In this document: positions 48,561 to 57,952 of the stretch, in pieces
Position numbering within the stretch: position 1 is the first letter of the stretch
Layout of the letters: every line of letters begins with the position of its first letter
From: Dehalococcoidia bacterium
Lineage (GTDB): Bacteria; Chloroflexota; Dehalococcoidia; Tepidiformales; Tepidiformaceae
DNA length: 64,000 nt
NCBI GenBank assembly: GCA_009839725.1
Contig: VXPF01000102.1
Span: 1-64,000 of the forward strand
Reading direction: 5' to 3'
Notes under the pieces: model-generated
Told to the model about the DNA's origin: nothing
The model's input: the letters and a program-made list of their open reading frames with translations, nothing else
Databases searched by the model: none
Program-made: the position numbers and the translations under genes

Positions 48561-48569
48561 GGGCGGGGG

Positions 48570-49739
48570 TCAGGCGCTCTCGGGTTCGGAAGCGGGCTCC
48601 CGACGACTCTCGACGCGCAGCCGCCAGACGGCGCCGGCGAGGATGGCGAGGTTGAAGGCGTAGGCGGCGGCAAGGGTCGCGATGAGCCAGGTTTCGGTTA
48701 GCAGAAAGGCTCGGCGCCACTCGAACGCGGCTATGGCCCACGGAGTCGCCACTCCGCACATCGCCAGGCCGATCAAGGCAACCCCACCCAGCAGGTGCCC
48801 CATGCCGACGGGGTGCAGAGCGCCTTCGTCGGACATGCCCCTGTTCAGAACCGACCAGAGGAGAGCGACAAGCGGGACACCGGCCACCGCGACCAGGAGC
48901 GGACCGTAGAGCGTGGCTGTGCCCACGGAGCTGACTCCAAGGAGCGCAACGGCGACGAGGTGTCCGGGAGAATCGGATGCTGCGTTCAGGAGGTTCCTCC
49001 GAACCAGCAGGAAGGCCAGCACCGCAACGGGGACGGCCAGGCCGATCCCCAGGGGGATCAGATCGTTGAGGCGGGCCTTCCAACCAAAGTACGCCTCTGC
49101 CTTGGCGGCTGAGATAGCGTACGGAGCCGTGGCGATGGCCAGCATGAGGGCAAGGAGCGCAAGGCAGGCAACCACCTGGACGTTCCGGATGTCCTCACGA
49201 CCGTGCACCGGGGTCCGCCTCAGGCCTTCCAACAGCACCACAAGTGGTACCGCGAAGGAGACTGCAAGGGCCACCAGCCCAGGCGTGTACGAGTTCAGCC
49301 TGCCGAAGTAAACATGGTCAGGCGTCTGGGCATCAAAGATCCCCCGGGCCAGTGCGTGGGTGAGCCGATTGGATTCGTCGAGAGGCGCGAGGTTGTATCC
49401 ATCGGCCCACTCGAAGCTGGCGATCAGGGTGACCATGTTCGGGGAGAGGGCAGTCGCCATGCCGAGTCCGAGGAGACCGGCCACCACGAGGAGCTGTCCG
49501 AACGTGAAGCCTGCCTTGTGTTTGCCGGACCGCATCATCCAGCCCGCGACCGCCAGGGTTCCCAGCGCGAGGGCAAGGGCACCGACGCCAACGAGGATCG
49601 GGCCAGCAGTGGAAGGACCATCCTCAAGCGCCTCCGCGATTGTCATCCACGCCGCAGCAGGACCACAAAGGGTGAGAAACAGCGTGAGGTTGACCACGGC
49701 CGTCACAGCGAGCGCCTGGGGAAAGGTGATGAGTCTCAT
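48570..49739 (-). CDS. polytopic membrane protein of no recognised family (tandem paralogue 2)
   Basis: 389 aa, about 9-10 TM; N-terminus MRLITFPQALAVTAVV parallels MRSITFGQALLAVGLV of next gene. Confidence 0.7.
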   Translation of the reverse strand: MRLITFPQALAVTAVVNLTLFLTLCGPAAAWMTIAEALEDGPSTAGPILVGVGALALALGTLAVAGWMMRSGKHKAGFTFGQLLVVAGLLGLGMATALSPNMVTLIASFEWADGYNLAPLDESNRLTHALARGIFDAQTPDHVYFGRLNSYTPGLVALAVSFAVPLVVLLEGLRRTPVHGREDIRNVQVVACLALLALMLAIATAPYAISAAKAEAYFGWKARLNDLIPLGIGLAVPVAVLAFLLVRRNLLNAASDSPGHLVAVALLGVSSVGTATLYGPLLVAVAGVPLVALLWSVLNRGMSDEGALHPVGMGHLLGGVALIGLAMCGVATPWAIAAFEWRRAFLLTETWLIATLAAAYAFNLAILAGAVWRLRVESRREPASEPESA

Positions 49740-50935
49740 GAGCGTTCGCTCGCTTCCTCGTCAGCCGAGGAGGTCCTTCTCGCGGCCACGGCCAGAACGA
49801 CTCCCTGGATAACGAAGGCGACCGTGAGGATGGCCAGCAGCAAGCCATAGGCGGGGTTTTGCTCCGTCCACAGGGAGAGCGTGTTGATGGCCGGCGGGGT
49901 GAAGACGCCAAGGATCATGAAGTTGGCGAGTACGGCGGCTATCAAGAGGTGTCTTGTCGTCACAGTCGCGGGAGCCGGTCGCGGGTCGGCAGCCCGAGCC
50001 AACGCACCACAGAGGAGGCAAGCGAGCGGCACGCCCAGCCCGACCATCAACAGGGCCCCGGAGTGGGCCCCTGCAGAAGCACAGGCAGCGAGCCCCAGGA
50101 GCGCGGCAAGGACGGGAATCCAGGCCGCGTCCCGTGGGATTTTCCGCCCGCGCCTCCAGGCGAGCAGCAACACAAGCGCGGCCACGGGCACCGCGTATCC
50201 CGCCACCAGGGTCGAGTATTCGGCGATGTACTCGCCGAAGCGGTAGCTGTTGTAGTAGGAGTCCTTGAGTGCAACGTCGAACGTGAGGTAGGGACCGGCT
50301 CCGCAGCCGATGAACAGTGCGAAGAGTGCGCTCGCCACGGCGACCGTGCCCCGCCCCGGAGCACGAGCGGTCTGATCCCCGAGTCGTGCTTCCTTCCACC
50401 CGATCGCGAACCCGATCGCGAGTACAAGGAGGGGAACCACCAGTGAGATTATCTGCACGGCCAGCGCCCCGTCGTATGACGGGGGCGGCCCGAACCCGCT
50501 CACTCGGACCGCGCGCAGCGGCAACACCTGGGAGAGGTTGCGGGCCAATTCGCCGTACCGGTGCTGAATGGCGGCTTCATCGGGGGTGATCCATCCGCCC
50601 AACCACTCTGCCGTCGCCAGCATCAAGAAGGTCTGGGAGGAGGAGGCCGTCACAACAAGGAGGCCAAGCAATCCGGTGGCCACAAGGAGCTGCGAGCGGG
50701 TCAAGGGAGGGGCGCCATCCCCGGCTCCCAGTCCACGGATGCCCGCGACCATCGCCCCGAGCGCGATCGCAACGGTGAGCGCCAGGGCGAGGACGGGGGC
50801 GACGATGGAAGGCCCGCCGCCCGCAGCCTCACCGACGGCGATCCCGGCGGTCACTTCCCAGGCCACCACCAGCACGAACGTGAGGCCAACAAGGCCCACC
50901 GCGAGGAGCGCCTGGCCGAAGGTGATGGACCTCAT
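49736..50935 (-). CDS. polytopic membrane protein of no recognised family (tandem paralogue 1)
   Basis: 399 aa, about 9-10 TM; 4-nt ATGA overlap with 48570-49739. Confidence 0.7.
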   Translation of the reverse strand: MRSITFGQALLAVGLVGLTFVLVVAWEVTAGIAVGEAAGGGPSIVAPVLALALTVAIALGAMVAGIRGLGAGDGAPPLTRSQLLVATGLLGLLVVTASSSQTFLMLATAEWLGGWITPDEAAIQHRYGELARNLSQVLPLRAVRVSGFGPPPSYDGALAVQIISLVVPLLVLAIGFAIGWKEARLGDQTARAPGRGTVAVASALFALFIGCGAGPYLTFDVALKDSYYNSYRFGEYIAEYSTLVAGYAVPVAALVLLLAWRRGRKIPRDAAWIPVLAALLGLAACASAGAHSGALLMVGLGVPLACLLCGALARAADPRPAPATVTTRHLLIAAVLANFMILGVFTPPAINTLSLWTEQNPAYGLLLAILTVAFVIQGVVLAVAARRTSSADEEASERS

Positions 50936-51017
50936 GAGCGGGTGAAACCTAAACCCGTATCTGGTTGACCAGCACGCCAGGAGGACACGCCGGCACGCTA
51001 CCAGAGCGTGGGGGGAA

Positions 51018-52430
51018 TTACGCCATCCCCCCAGCCCCGGGAAGGGGTGGGAAGGGGCGGGACTGCTCGTAGGCGCGGGAGGCGCGCAGGACGAGGTCGT
51101 CGCGGTGGCGGGGGGCGACGATCTGGAGGCCGCAGGGGAGGCCGGCGTCGGTGAGGCCGGCGGGGACGGAGGCGGCGGGGTGGCCCGTGAAGTTGAAGGG
51201 GTAGGTGAAGGCGATGGCGTTCGCCCGCTCGCCCTCGATCTCGCGGGGGATGGGACCGGCGGGGGCGAACGCCTCCGTCGGGAGGGTGGGCGTGAGGAGG
51301 AGGTCGTACCGCTCGAAGAGGCGCGCCGTCCAGGAGATGAGCTCGCCGCGGCGGCGCAGGAACTCCTGGAAGTCCGAAGGGCCGACTTCGAGGGCGCGGT
51401 CGAGCTGGCGGATGTAGCGCGCCGTGAACTCGTCGTGGCGGGTCGAGAAGTTGTCCCACTCCTGCCCCAGCGACTGGAAGGCGGAGACGCGGGCCCACCA
51501 GCCGCCCATCTCGGGAATCTCGTCGCGGTTCTCCTCGACCTCGTGGCCCATGCCGGCGAAGGCCTCGGCGGCGGCGCGGACCTCGCGGAGGACGTCGCGC
51601 TGAACGCGGGTCACGCCGAGGGTCTCGTTGAAGGCGATACGCAGCTTGGGGAGGGGCTCCTCCAGCGTGTCCGTATAGGAGACGTCGGGCGGGGGGAGGG
51701 ACTCGGGGTCCTCGGGGTGGGGTCCGGCGACGACATCAAGGTAGATGGCGGCGTCGCGGACGCAGCGGGTGAGGGGCCCGTAGCAGCTGATGCTGAGCCA
51801 GGTGGGCATGGGCCGGGGGGCGATGGGGGTGCGTCCCTGCGAGGGCTTGAGCCCGTAGAGGCCGGTGTAGCAGGCGGGGATGCGGATGGAGCCGCCGCCG
51901 TCGCTGGCGGTGGCGAGGGGAACCATGCCGGAGGCGAGCGCGGCGGAGGAGCCGCCGCTGGAGCCGCCGGGGGTGCGTTCGAGGTTCCAGGGGTTGAGCG
52001 TCGAGCCGAAGAGCTCGTTATCGGTGAAGGGGATGTGGCCGAATTCGGGCGTGTTCGTCTTGCCCACGACGATGGCGCCGGCGGCCCTGAGCCGGGCGAC
52101 GTGTGCGTCGTCGAAGTCAACGCGGTTGTCGCGGTAGAGGCGGGAGCCCCTGGTGGTGACGAAGCCAGCGGCGTTCTCGAGGTCCTTCACGCCCAGGGGG
52201 AGGCCGGCGAGCGGTCCCACCTCCTCGCCGGCGGCGAGCCGGGCGGCGACCGCCTCGGCCTGCCGCATGGCGCCCTCGGCATCGACCTCGACGAAGGCGT
52301 TGAGGGTGGGGTTGCGCTCCTCGATGCGCCCGAGTGAGCGCTCCATGAGGTCGACGGGGGAGAGCTCGCGGGACCGGATGAGCGCGGCCAGCTCGTGCGC
52401 CGGTGCGAAGTCGAGGTCCAGATCTGGCAC
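51018..52430 (-). CDS. amidase (amidase-signature family)
   Basis: [58 protein letters not shown] at 52430. Confidence 0.95.
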   Translation of the reverse strand: MPDLDLDFAPAHELAALIRSRELSPVDLMERSLGRIEERNPTLNAFVEVDAEGAMRQAEAVAARLAAGEEVGPLAGLPLGVKDLENAAGFVTTRGSRLYRDNRVDFDDAHVARLRAAGAIVVGKTNTPEFGHIPFTDNELFGSTLNPWNLERTPGGSSGGSSAALASGMVPLATASDGGGSIRIPACYTGLYGLKPSQGRTPIAPRPMPTWLSISCYGPLTRCVRDAAIYLDVVAGPHPEDPESLPPPDVSYTDTLEEPLPKLRIAFNETLGVTRVQRDVLREVRAAAEAFAGMGHEVEENRDEIPEMGGWWARVSAFQSLGQEWDNFSTRHDEFTARYIRQLDRALEVGPSDFQEFLRRRGELISWTARLFERYDLLLTPTLPTEAFAPAGPIPREIEGERANAIAFTYPFNFTGHPAASVPAGLTDAGLPCGLQIVAPRHRDDLVLRASRAYEQSRPFPPLPGAGGMA

Positions 52431-52434
52431 GCGG

Positions 52435-52674
52435 TCAGCCGCCCTGCATGTTGATGCGCAGCTCGACGGCGTCGCCATCGGCGATGGGGGTGTCGAGCTG
52501 GGACTGGACATCGTTGATGACGGCGAGGACGGCTTCCTGATCGCGCTCGTTGAAACCCTCGTCCTCGAGGATGGCGGACGCCGTGAGGCCCTCGCGCCAG
52601 TCGAGCTCGAGCATCTCGATCTTGGACTTCGAGAGGTTCTGGAGGGTTGGGAAGAGCTTCACCGTGACCGCCAT
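52435..52674 (-). CDS. MoaD/ThiS-family ubiquitin-like sulfur-carrier protein
   Basis: 79 aa; MAVTVKLFPTLQNL...IADGDAVELRINMQGG with C-terminal Gly-Gly. Confidence 0.88.
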   Translation of the reverse strand: MAVTVKLFPTLQNLSKSKIEMLELDWREGLTASAILEDEGFNERDQEAVLAVINDVQSQLDTPIADGDAVELRINMQGG

Positions 52675-52758
52675 GTGCGCCTCCGGGGGCGCATTCTACG
52701 GCGTGGGGGCTCCCCTCCGTGGCCCGTTCGCGGGGGGCTGGGCTACGATTGCGGGACC

Positions 52759-53745
52759 ATGCTGGTGCTCGCGATCGAGTCATCCTGCGACGAAACGGCC
52801 GCCGCCCTGATCGAGAACGGCACGACGGTCCATAGCTCGATCGTCGCGAGCCAGGTGGACCTGCACGCGAAGTACGGGGGGATCGTGCCGGAAGTCGCGA
52901 GCCGGGAGCACCTGCGCCAGATCACGCCGGTCGTGCGCGAGGCGCTCTCGGAAGCGGATTGCACGCTCGACGACATCGACGCGGTGTGCGCGACGCGGGG
53001 GCCGGGACTGGCGGGGGCGCTGCTCGTGGGCTACAGCACAGCCAAGGCGATCGCCTTCGGGCGGGACCTCCCCTTCCTCGGGGTGAATCACCTGGAGGGG
53101 CACGTGTACGCGAACTGGCTGGTGGAGGGTGAGCCGCCGTCCTTCCCGGCGCTCTGCCTCGTGGTCTCGGGAGGGCACACGGACCTGATCCTGATGCGGG
53201 AGCACGGCCAGTACGAGCGGCTCGGGGGCACGCTCGACGACGCCGCGGGCGAGGCGTTCGACAAGTCGGGACGGCTGCTCGGCCTGCCCTTTCCGGGCGG
53301 TCCGGCGATCGCGAAGCTGGCCGCGACGGCGGGCGCCTCGGCCCTGCGACTGCCCCGGGCGTGGCTGCGAGGCACCTGCGACTTCAGCTTCAGCGGGCTG
53401 AAGACGGCGGTGCTACACGCGGTGCGCGAGGAGCGCGTCTCGCCGGCGGAGATTGCGTGGGAGTTCCAGGAGTCGGTGGCGGACGTGCTGGCGGGGAAGG
53501 TCTCGCGACTGGCGCGGGAGCTGGACGTGGCGGAGGTGCTGCTGGCGGGGGGTGTGGCCGCGAACGGACGGCTGCGGGAGGAGATGCAGGCGCGCAGCCC
53601 GGTGCCGGTGCGCATCCCGCCGCCGTCGCTCTGCACGGACAACGCGGCGATGATCGGGGCCGTCGGGGGGCACCGGCTGGCGCTCGGCCAGCGCAGCGAA
53701 CTGGACGAGGACATCTTCAGCGCGAACGACTGGGCGCGGGTGTAG
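52759..53745 (+). CDS. tsaD: tRNA N6-adenosine threonylcarbamoyltransferase
   Basis: MLVLAIESSCDETAAAL; ATRGPGLAGALLVG; NHLEGH; LLAGGVAANGRLREEM. Confidence 0.97.
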   Translation: MLVLAIESSCDETAAALIENGTTVHSSIVASQVDLHAKYGGIVPEVASREHLRQITPVVREALSEADCTLDDIDAVCATRGPGLAGALLVGYSTAKAIAFGRDLPFLGVNHLEGHVYANWLVEGEPPSFPALCLVVSGGHTDLILMREHGQYERLGGTLDDAAGEAFDKSGRLLGLPFPGGPAIAKLAATAGASALRLPRAWLRGTCDFSFSGLKTAVLHAVREERVSPAEIAWEFQESVADVLAGKVSRLARELDVAEVLLAGGVAANGRLREEMQARSPVPVRIPPPSLCTDNAAMIGAVGGHRLALGQRSELDEDIFSANDWARV

Positions 53746-53799
53746 GGGCCAATTGGCTCCCGATCAACCGCCCGCGAGTGGGAACGAGGTGGGCTGCCG

Positions 53800-54435
53800 A
53801 TGGCATGGTTCCTGAGTGTCATCCTGGCCGGCCTCGTGTGCCTGGTTCTGTACCTCATTGGGTGGATGCGCTGGAGGGAGTGGGGAGCCAGCAGTTCCCA
53901 GGGCAGGATCGGGGGGTTCGTGGCCATCCTGGCCATCGCCGTCTTCCTGGGATGGGCCGGGGGCCACACCGCCTATGCCGGCCTCAAGAGGGTAGAAGAC
54001 GGTCACGTCGCGGTTGTCTACCAGTGGGGCGAAGTCACTGGGATGAAGGGTGACGGGCTCCAGTTCATCGCCCCCTGGCAGCAGATCCGCACGGAGAGCA
54101 CCGGCGTGCAGGAACACACGTTCACCCACGTAAGCGGCTTCTCGGCGGAAGTCCGGGATGTCATCGCGTCCGTCACGGTGGACTACCGTGTCGATCGGGA
54201 GATCGTGCTGCGGCTGTACCGGGAAGTAGGGTCCGACTGGTTCAACATCCTCGTGGAACCGCGGGTCAGACAGTACTTCAAGGCAGAGGTTGTGCTGTAC
54301 GACGCGGACGAGGTCGTGGCCAACGCCGAGGAGATAGAGGGCCGGGTGCGCGATGCGCTGGTGGCGGACATGGAACACTTCGGTGTCGCCGTGGAGGGGC
54401 TGGAGATCAGCGATTGGACGGTCTGGGACAGGTAA
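53800..54435 (+). CDS. SPFH/Band-7 domain protein, short form
   Basis: 211 aa; two N-terminal TM then GHVAVVYQWGEVTGMKGDGLQFIAPWQQIRTESTGVQEHTF; lacks the C-terminal coiled coil. Confidence 0.85.
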   Translation: MAWFLSVILAGLVCLVLYLIGWMRWREWGASSSQGRIGGFVAILAIAVFLGWAGGHTAYAGLKRVEDGHVAVVYQWGEVTGMKGDGLQFIAPWQQIRTESTGVQEHTFTHVSGFSAEVRDVIASVTVDYRVDREIVLRLYREVGSDWFNILVEPRVRQYFKAEVVLYDADEVVANAEEIEGRVRDALVADMEHFGVAVEGLEISDWTVWDR

Positions 54436-54515
54436 GCGGCCGGAAGGGGGCGGCTAACGGCTAAGGCCCCGCCGCCGTACACTCTTCGCTAGCCACCAGC
54501 GTCCCGGGAGTAGTC

Positions 54516-55562
54516 ATGGTCTGGTTTGTCAGTGTCGCCATCGCCCTCATTCTCTGCGGCGTCGCCTTCCTGTTTGGACGGGCGATGCGCAGCGAGGCTG
54601 AGCCAGGTAGTCCCGAATCCGATCGCGGACTGATCGTGATCGTGCTCGCCATCATCGTGTTCGTCCTCTGGGTGGGGGCGCACACAGCACTCTCGGCGCT
54701 CAAGCAGGTCGAGGCCGGCAGCGTAGCCGTGGTGTACCAGTTCGGTGAGATCGTCGGGAGCCGCGGTGAGGGTCTGCAATTCATCGCCCCCTGGCAGCAG
54801 GTGCGAACCGAGAGCATCAAGGTCCAGAGGGCGCGCTTCGACAACGTGAGCGGCTTCTCGAAGGAGACCCAGGACGTCATCATCTCGGCCACCGTGAACT
54901 ACCGGGTGGACCCGGCCGCGGTTGAGGACCTCTACCGCGAAGTTGGCCCCAACTGGTTCGACATTCTTGTCGAGCCGCGCATCAACCAGTTCTTCAAGGC
55001 CGAGACCGTGAAGTACAACACGGTGGACATCGCCCCCAACCGCGAGACCATCCGCAACGACGTGAAGAACGAATTGGCCAAGGATCTCCAGGAGTACTCC
55101 GTTACGGTGGAGGATCTGCTCATCGACAACATCGACTTCACGGACCAGTTCAAGGCGTCGATCGAAGAGAAACAGATCGCAACCCAGAATGCCCTGAGGG
55201 AGCAGGAGCGAGTCGCCCAGAGGGAGGCGGAGGCGCTCCAGCGTGTGGCGGAGGCCCAGGGTCTGGCCGATGCGGAAGTGGCGCGGGCGAATGGTGAGGC
55301 AGAGGCGAGGGTCGTGCGCGCAACAGCGCAGGCCGAGGCCAACCGCCTTCTCAATGAGTCCCTGACTCCGCTGGTCATCCAGTTCCTCGCGGTCGACAAG
55401 CTCTCCCCGAACGTCCAGATTGCGCTCATTCCTTCGGGCCAGGGCATCATCATCGACCCGGCGTCGCTGCTCTCGGGCATCGCACCCGGCGACGAGGACG
55501 GGACCACCTTCACGACGACGGGGTCGTCAACCGCCGGGGCAGGCACGGGGGACGGAAACTAG
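54516..55562 (+). CDS. SPFH/Band-7 (prohibitin-like) domain protein, full-length form
   Basis: 348 aa; SVAVVYQFGEIVGSRGEGLQFIAPWQQVRTESIKVQ; Glu/Ala-rich coiled coil QEREAEALQRVAEAQGLADAEV-like. Confidence 0.92.
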   Translation: MVWFVSVAIALILCGVAFLFGRAMRSEAEPGSPESDRGLIVIVLAIIVFVLWVGAHTALSALKQVEAGSVAVVYQFGEIVGSRGEGLQFIAPWQQVRTESIKVQRARFDNVSGFSKETQDVIISATVNYRVDPAAVEDLYREVGPNWFDILVEPRINQFFKAETVKYNTVDIAPNRETIRNDVKNELAKDLQEYSVTVEDLLIDNIDFTDQFKASIEEKQIATQNALREQERVAQREAEALQRVAEAQGLADAEVARANGEAEARVVRATAQAEANRLLNESLTPLVIQFLAVDKLSPNVQIALIPSGQGIIIDPASLLSGIAPGDEDGTTFTTTGSSTAGAGTGDGN

Positions 55563-55578
55563 CGGGAGCCCCCGTAAC

Positions 55579-56004
55579 CTAGTCGCGCAGGGTCTTGAGG
55601 CTCAGCACGTAGGTCGTGACGCCGACGCCGACGGCGGCGAGGATGGCGTTGAGCCAGACCGGCGACGGCGCAAGCAGCCAGGCCGACAGCGCGAGGCCGA
55701 TCCAGAGCATGGAGATGGTCACGGCCTTCGTGCCGGGCGTGGCGCCGCGGCGCTCGCTGTAGTCGCGCAGGTAGCGCCCGAAGAGGCGGTTGGTCATGAG
55801 CCAGGTGTGGGCGCGCTCTGAGCCGCGGGCGTAGCAGGCGGCGGCGAGCAGGAAGAAGATCGTGTGGGGCAGCAGGGGCAGGACGACGCCCAGCGCGCCG
55901 ATCGCCACGAACAGCGTGCCCAGGCCGATCCAGAGCGCGCGCATCGGAGCCGATGCCGCGACAGGTGGCCGGCTCGCCGGCTGAGAACCTGCCAATTCTG
56001 CCAA
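55579..56004 (-). CDS. YbaN family (DUF454) membrane protein
   Basis: GLGTLFVAIGALGVVLPLLPHTIFFLLAAACYARGSERAHTWLMTNRLFGRYLRDY; start may be 55944. Confidence 0.9.
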   Translation of the reverse strand: MAELAGSQPASRPPVAASAPMRALWIGLGTLFVAIGALGVVLPLLPHTIFFLLAAACYARGSERAHTWLMTNRLFGRYLRDYSERRGATPGTKAVTISMLWIGLALSAWLLAPSPVWLNAILAAVGVGVTTYVLSLKTLRD

Positions 56005-56070
56005 TTGGCTTCCAACCTTAGATTCTGAGAGTTGCGATGGGAGTATAGCGCATCGCGAATGGGCCGCGGA

Positions 56071-56655
56071 CTAGCGCTTTGGGCGGCGCCAGCGGGTCCA
56101 ATCGAAGGGCTCGATGCCGCTCTCGGTGAGCTGCCAGATGGAGGCTTCGGCGCGGCCGTCCTCGATGTCGAGGAAGCCGATCGTGCCGAGCTGGGTGTTG
56201 AGGTTGTGGGGGTAGGTGGGCGAGCCGGGGTTCACGCAGAGGACGTCGCCCACCTGGTCGACGGCCTCGACGTGGGAGTGGCCGTAGACGACGACGTCGA
56301 GGTCGGTGCGGCCGAAGTAGCGCTCCATGGCGCGCTCGACGGTGAGGTGGGGCGGCATCTCGGGGACGGGCATGTCGTGCACGAGGCCGACGGTGACGCC
56401 ATCGAAGTCGAGGGCCCATGCCTCCTGGAGGAGGGGGTGCTCCGGCTGCACGGGACGGCCGCCGGAGCCGTCCTCGCCGTTGCCGCGGGCGGCCCAGAGG
56501 GGGGCAATCTCGGCCAGCTGGTCGAGGAGCCAGACCTCGTGGATATCGCCGCCGTGGAGGATGGCGTCTACGCCGCGGAAGGCGTCGAAGGCCTGGGGCC
56601 AGAGCTCGGCGCGCGACTCCGGGATATGGGTGTCCGAGATCAGGCCGATACGCAC
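56071..56655 (-). CDS. YfcE/MJ0936-type metallophosphoesterase
   Basis: MRIGLISDTHIPE; DAILHGGDIHE; ARGNGED; VYGHSHVEAVDQVGDVLCVNPGSPTYP. Confidence 0.95.
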   Translation of the reverse strand: MRIGLISDTHIPESRAELWPQAFDAFRGVDAILHGGDIHEVWLLDQLAEIAPLWAARGNGEDGSGGRPVQPEHPLLQEAWALDFDGVTVGLVHDMPVPEMPPHLTVERAMERYFGRTDLDVVVYGHSHVEAVDQVGDVLCVNPGSPTYPHNLNTQLGTIGFLDIEDGRAEASIWQLTESGIEPFDWTRWRRPKR

Positions 56656-56700
56656 CGGGGGAGTCTACCGCGAGGGGCCCAGGGTGGCTCGCCTTGAAAT

Positions 56701-56714
56701 AGAACGTACGTTCT
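56701..56714. promoter_or_regulatory. LexA-type SOS operator candidate (AGAACGTACGTTCT)
   Basis: Perfect 14-bp palindrome matching GAAC-N4-GTTC, placed between TTGAAA (56694-56699) and TAGCCT (56717-56722). Confidence 0.75.
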
Positions 56715-56728
56715 GATAGCCTCGAACT

Positions 56729-57352
56729 ATGTCCAGTCACCCCGTCCTCCAGCCAACACTCCTCGGGAACGAGGGGCCCTCCTTCGACCCGTCGTTCGCG
56801 GGCCTGCGACGCACTGAGCTCGCGTACGAGTCGTGGATCGACCAGGCGCAGGGTTTCCTGACGGGCCACCAGGGCGTGTTCGATGCGCTGCGCGACGACA
56901 CGCGCTGGCACGGCCATCAGCGCGTGATGTACGACCGCATGGTCGACGTGCCCCGCCTGACAGCGTCCATCCCGCGGGACGGGCCGGGGCACCCGGTCAT
57001 CCGCGAGATTGCGGACGCGCTGGGCGAGCGCTACGGCGCGACCTTCGACCTGGTGGCGCTGGCGCTCTACCGGGACGGGCGCGACAGCGTGGCGTGGCAC
57101 CGGGACAGGGCGCGCCGGGAACGGCGGGGCCGGGCGCTGGTGGCGACGCTCTCGCTGGGGGAGTCGCGGCGATTCCTCGTGCGTCCGCACGGGGGCGGCC
57201 CCTCGACGGCGTTCTCGGCGGGGTGGGGTGACCTGCTGGTCATGGGCGGGGCCTGCCAGCTGCACTGGGAGCACTGCGTGCCGAAGGCGCAGCAGGCGGG
57301 GCCGCGGATCAGCGTGATGTTCCGGAGCAGCGCGGACTTCGTGCGCTTCTAG
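56729..57352 (+). CDS. AlkB-like alpha-ketoglutarate-dependent dioxygenase
   Basis: ALALYRDGRDSVAWHRDR...LATLSLGESRRFLVR-type, HWEHCVPK, GPRISVMFR. Confidence 0.93.
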   Translation: MSSHPVLQPTLLGNEGPSFDPSFAGLRRTELAYESWIDQAQGFLTGHQGVFDALRDDTRWHGHQRVMYDRMVDVPRLTASIPRDGPGHPVIREIADALGERYGATFDLVALALYRDGRDSVAWHRDRARRERRGRALVATLSLGESRRFLVRPHGGGPSTAFSAGWGDLLVMGGACQLHWEHCVPKAQQAGPRISVMFRSSADFVRF

Positions 57353-57864
57353 AACCCCTGCCCCTGGACGCCCTCCAGCCCCATGAGGGCCGCGATCTCG
57401 CCCTGGTGCGAGGCGACGTGCCAGACCCCAAGGGTGCCGAACACCCACAGCTTCGGTCGCGGCGTCGGGCCGAAGGGCACTTCGGCCTGCAACTCCTCGT
57501 CGGGAGCCGACTCGAGGTAGCCGTCGACAGTGGCGCGGACGGCGGCGGCGTATTCGCGCAGCGGGCCCAACTCGAAGCTGAGGGCGGTGGTGTACTCCTG
57601 GGAGATCACGGGGCTCTCGGGAAGCTCGAACCCGACCCGCTCGCCCACGCCGCTCGTGTGGTAGACGGGCTCCCAGCCCATGAGGCCGCGGACGAGAATC
57701 AGGTCCTGAGTCATGACGGTGTGGGCGTAGGTAGCGCCGATCGGATTCGTGAGCGAGCCCTCGACCGTCTTCGTCAGCAGCTCAGGAGGGCAGCGTTCGA
57801 TTGCCGCCTCGAGGTTGTCCTGGGCCAACTCGTACTGGCTGCGAAGCAGCTCCCGCTCATCCAT
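57349..57864 (-). CDS. DinB-like family protein
   Basis: MDERELLRSQYELAQDNLEAAIERCPPELL...GATYAHTVMTQDLILVR...GTLGVWHVASHQGEIAALMGLEG. Confidence 0.85.
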   Translation of the reverse strand: MDERELLRSQYELAQDNLEAAIERCPPELLTKTVEGSLTNPIGATYAHTVMTQDLILVRGLMGWEPVYHTSGVGERVGFELPESPVISQEYTTALSFELGPLREYAAAVRATVDGYLESAPDEELQAEVPFGPTPRPKLWVFGTLGVWHVASHQGEIAALMGLEGVQGQGF

Positions 57865-57952
57865 ACCGTGCCTCCTGGGCTCATGTCGTATTACGTGGGC
57901 GGCCAAGTGTGAAGCGTGGCGCGCCGGGCCGCCACCACCGCCGCGTCCGGCG

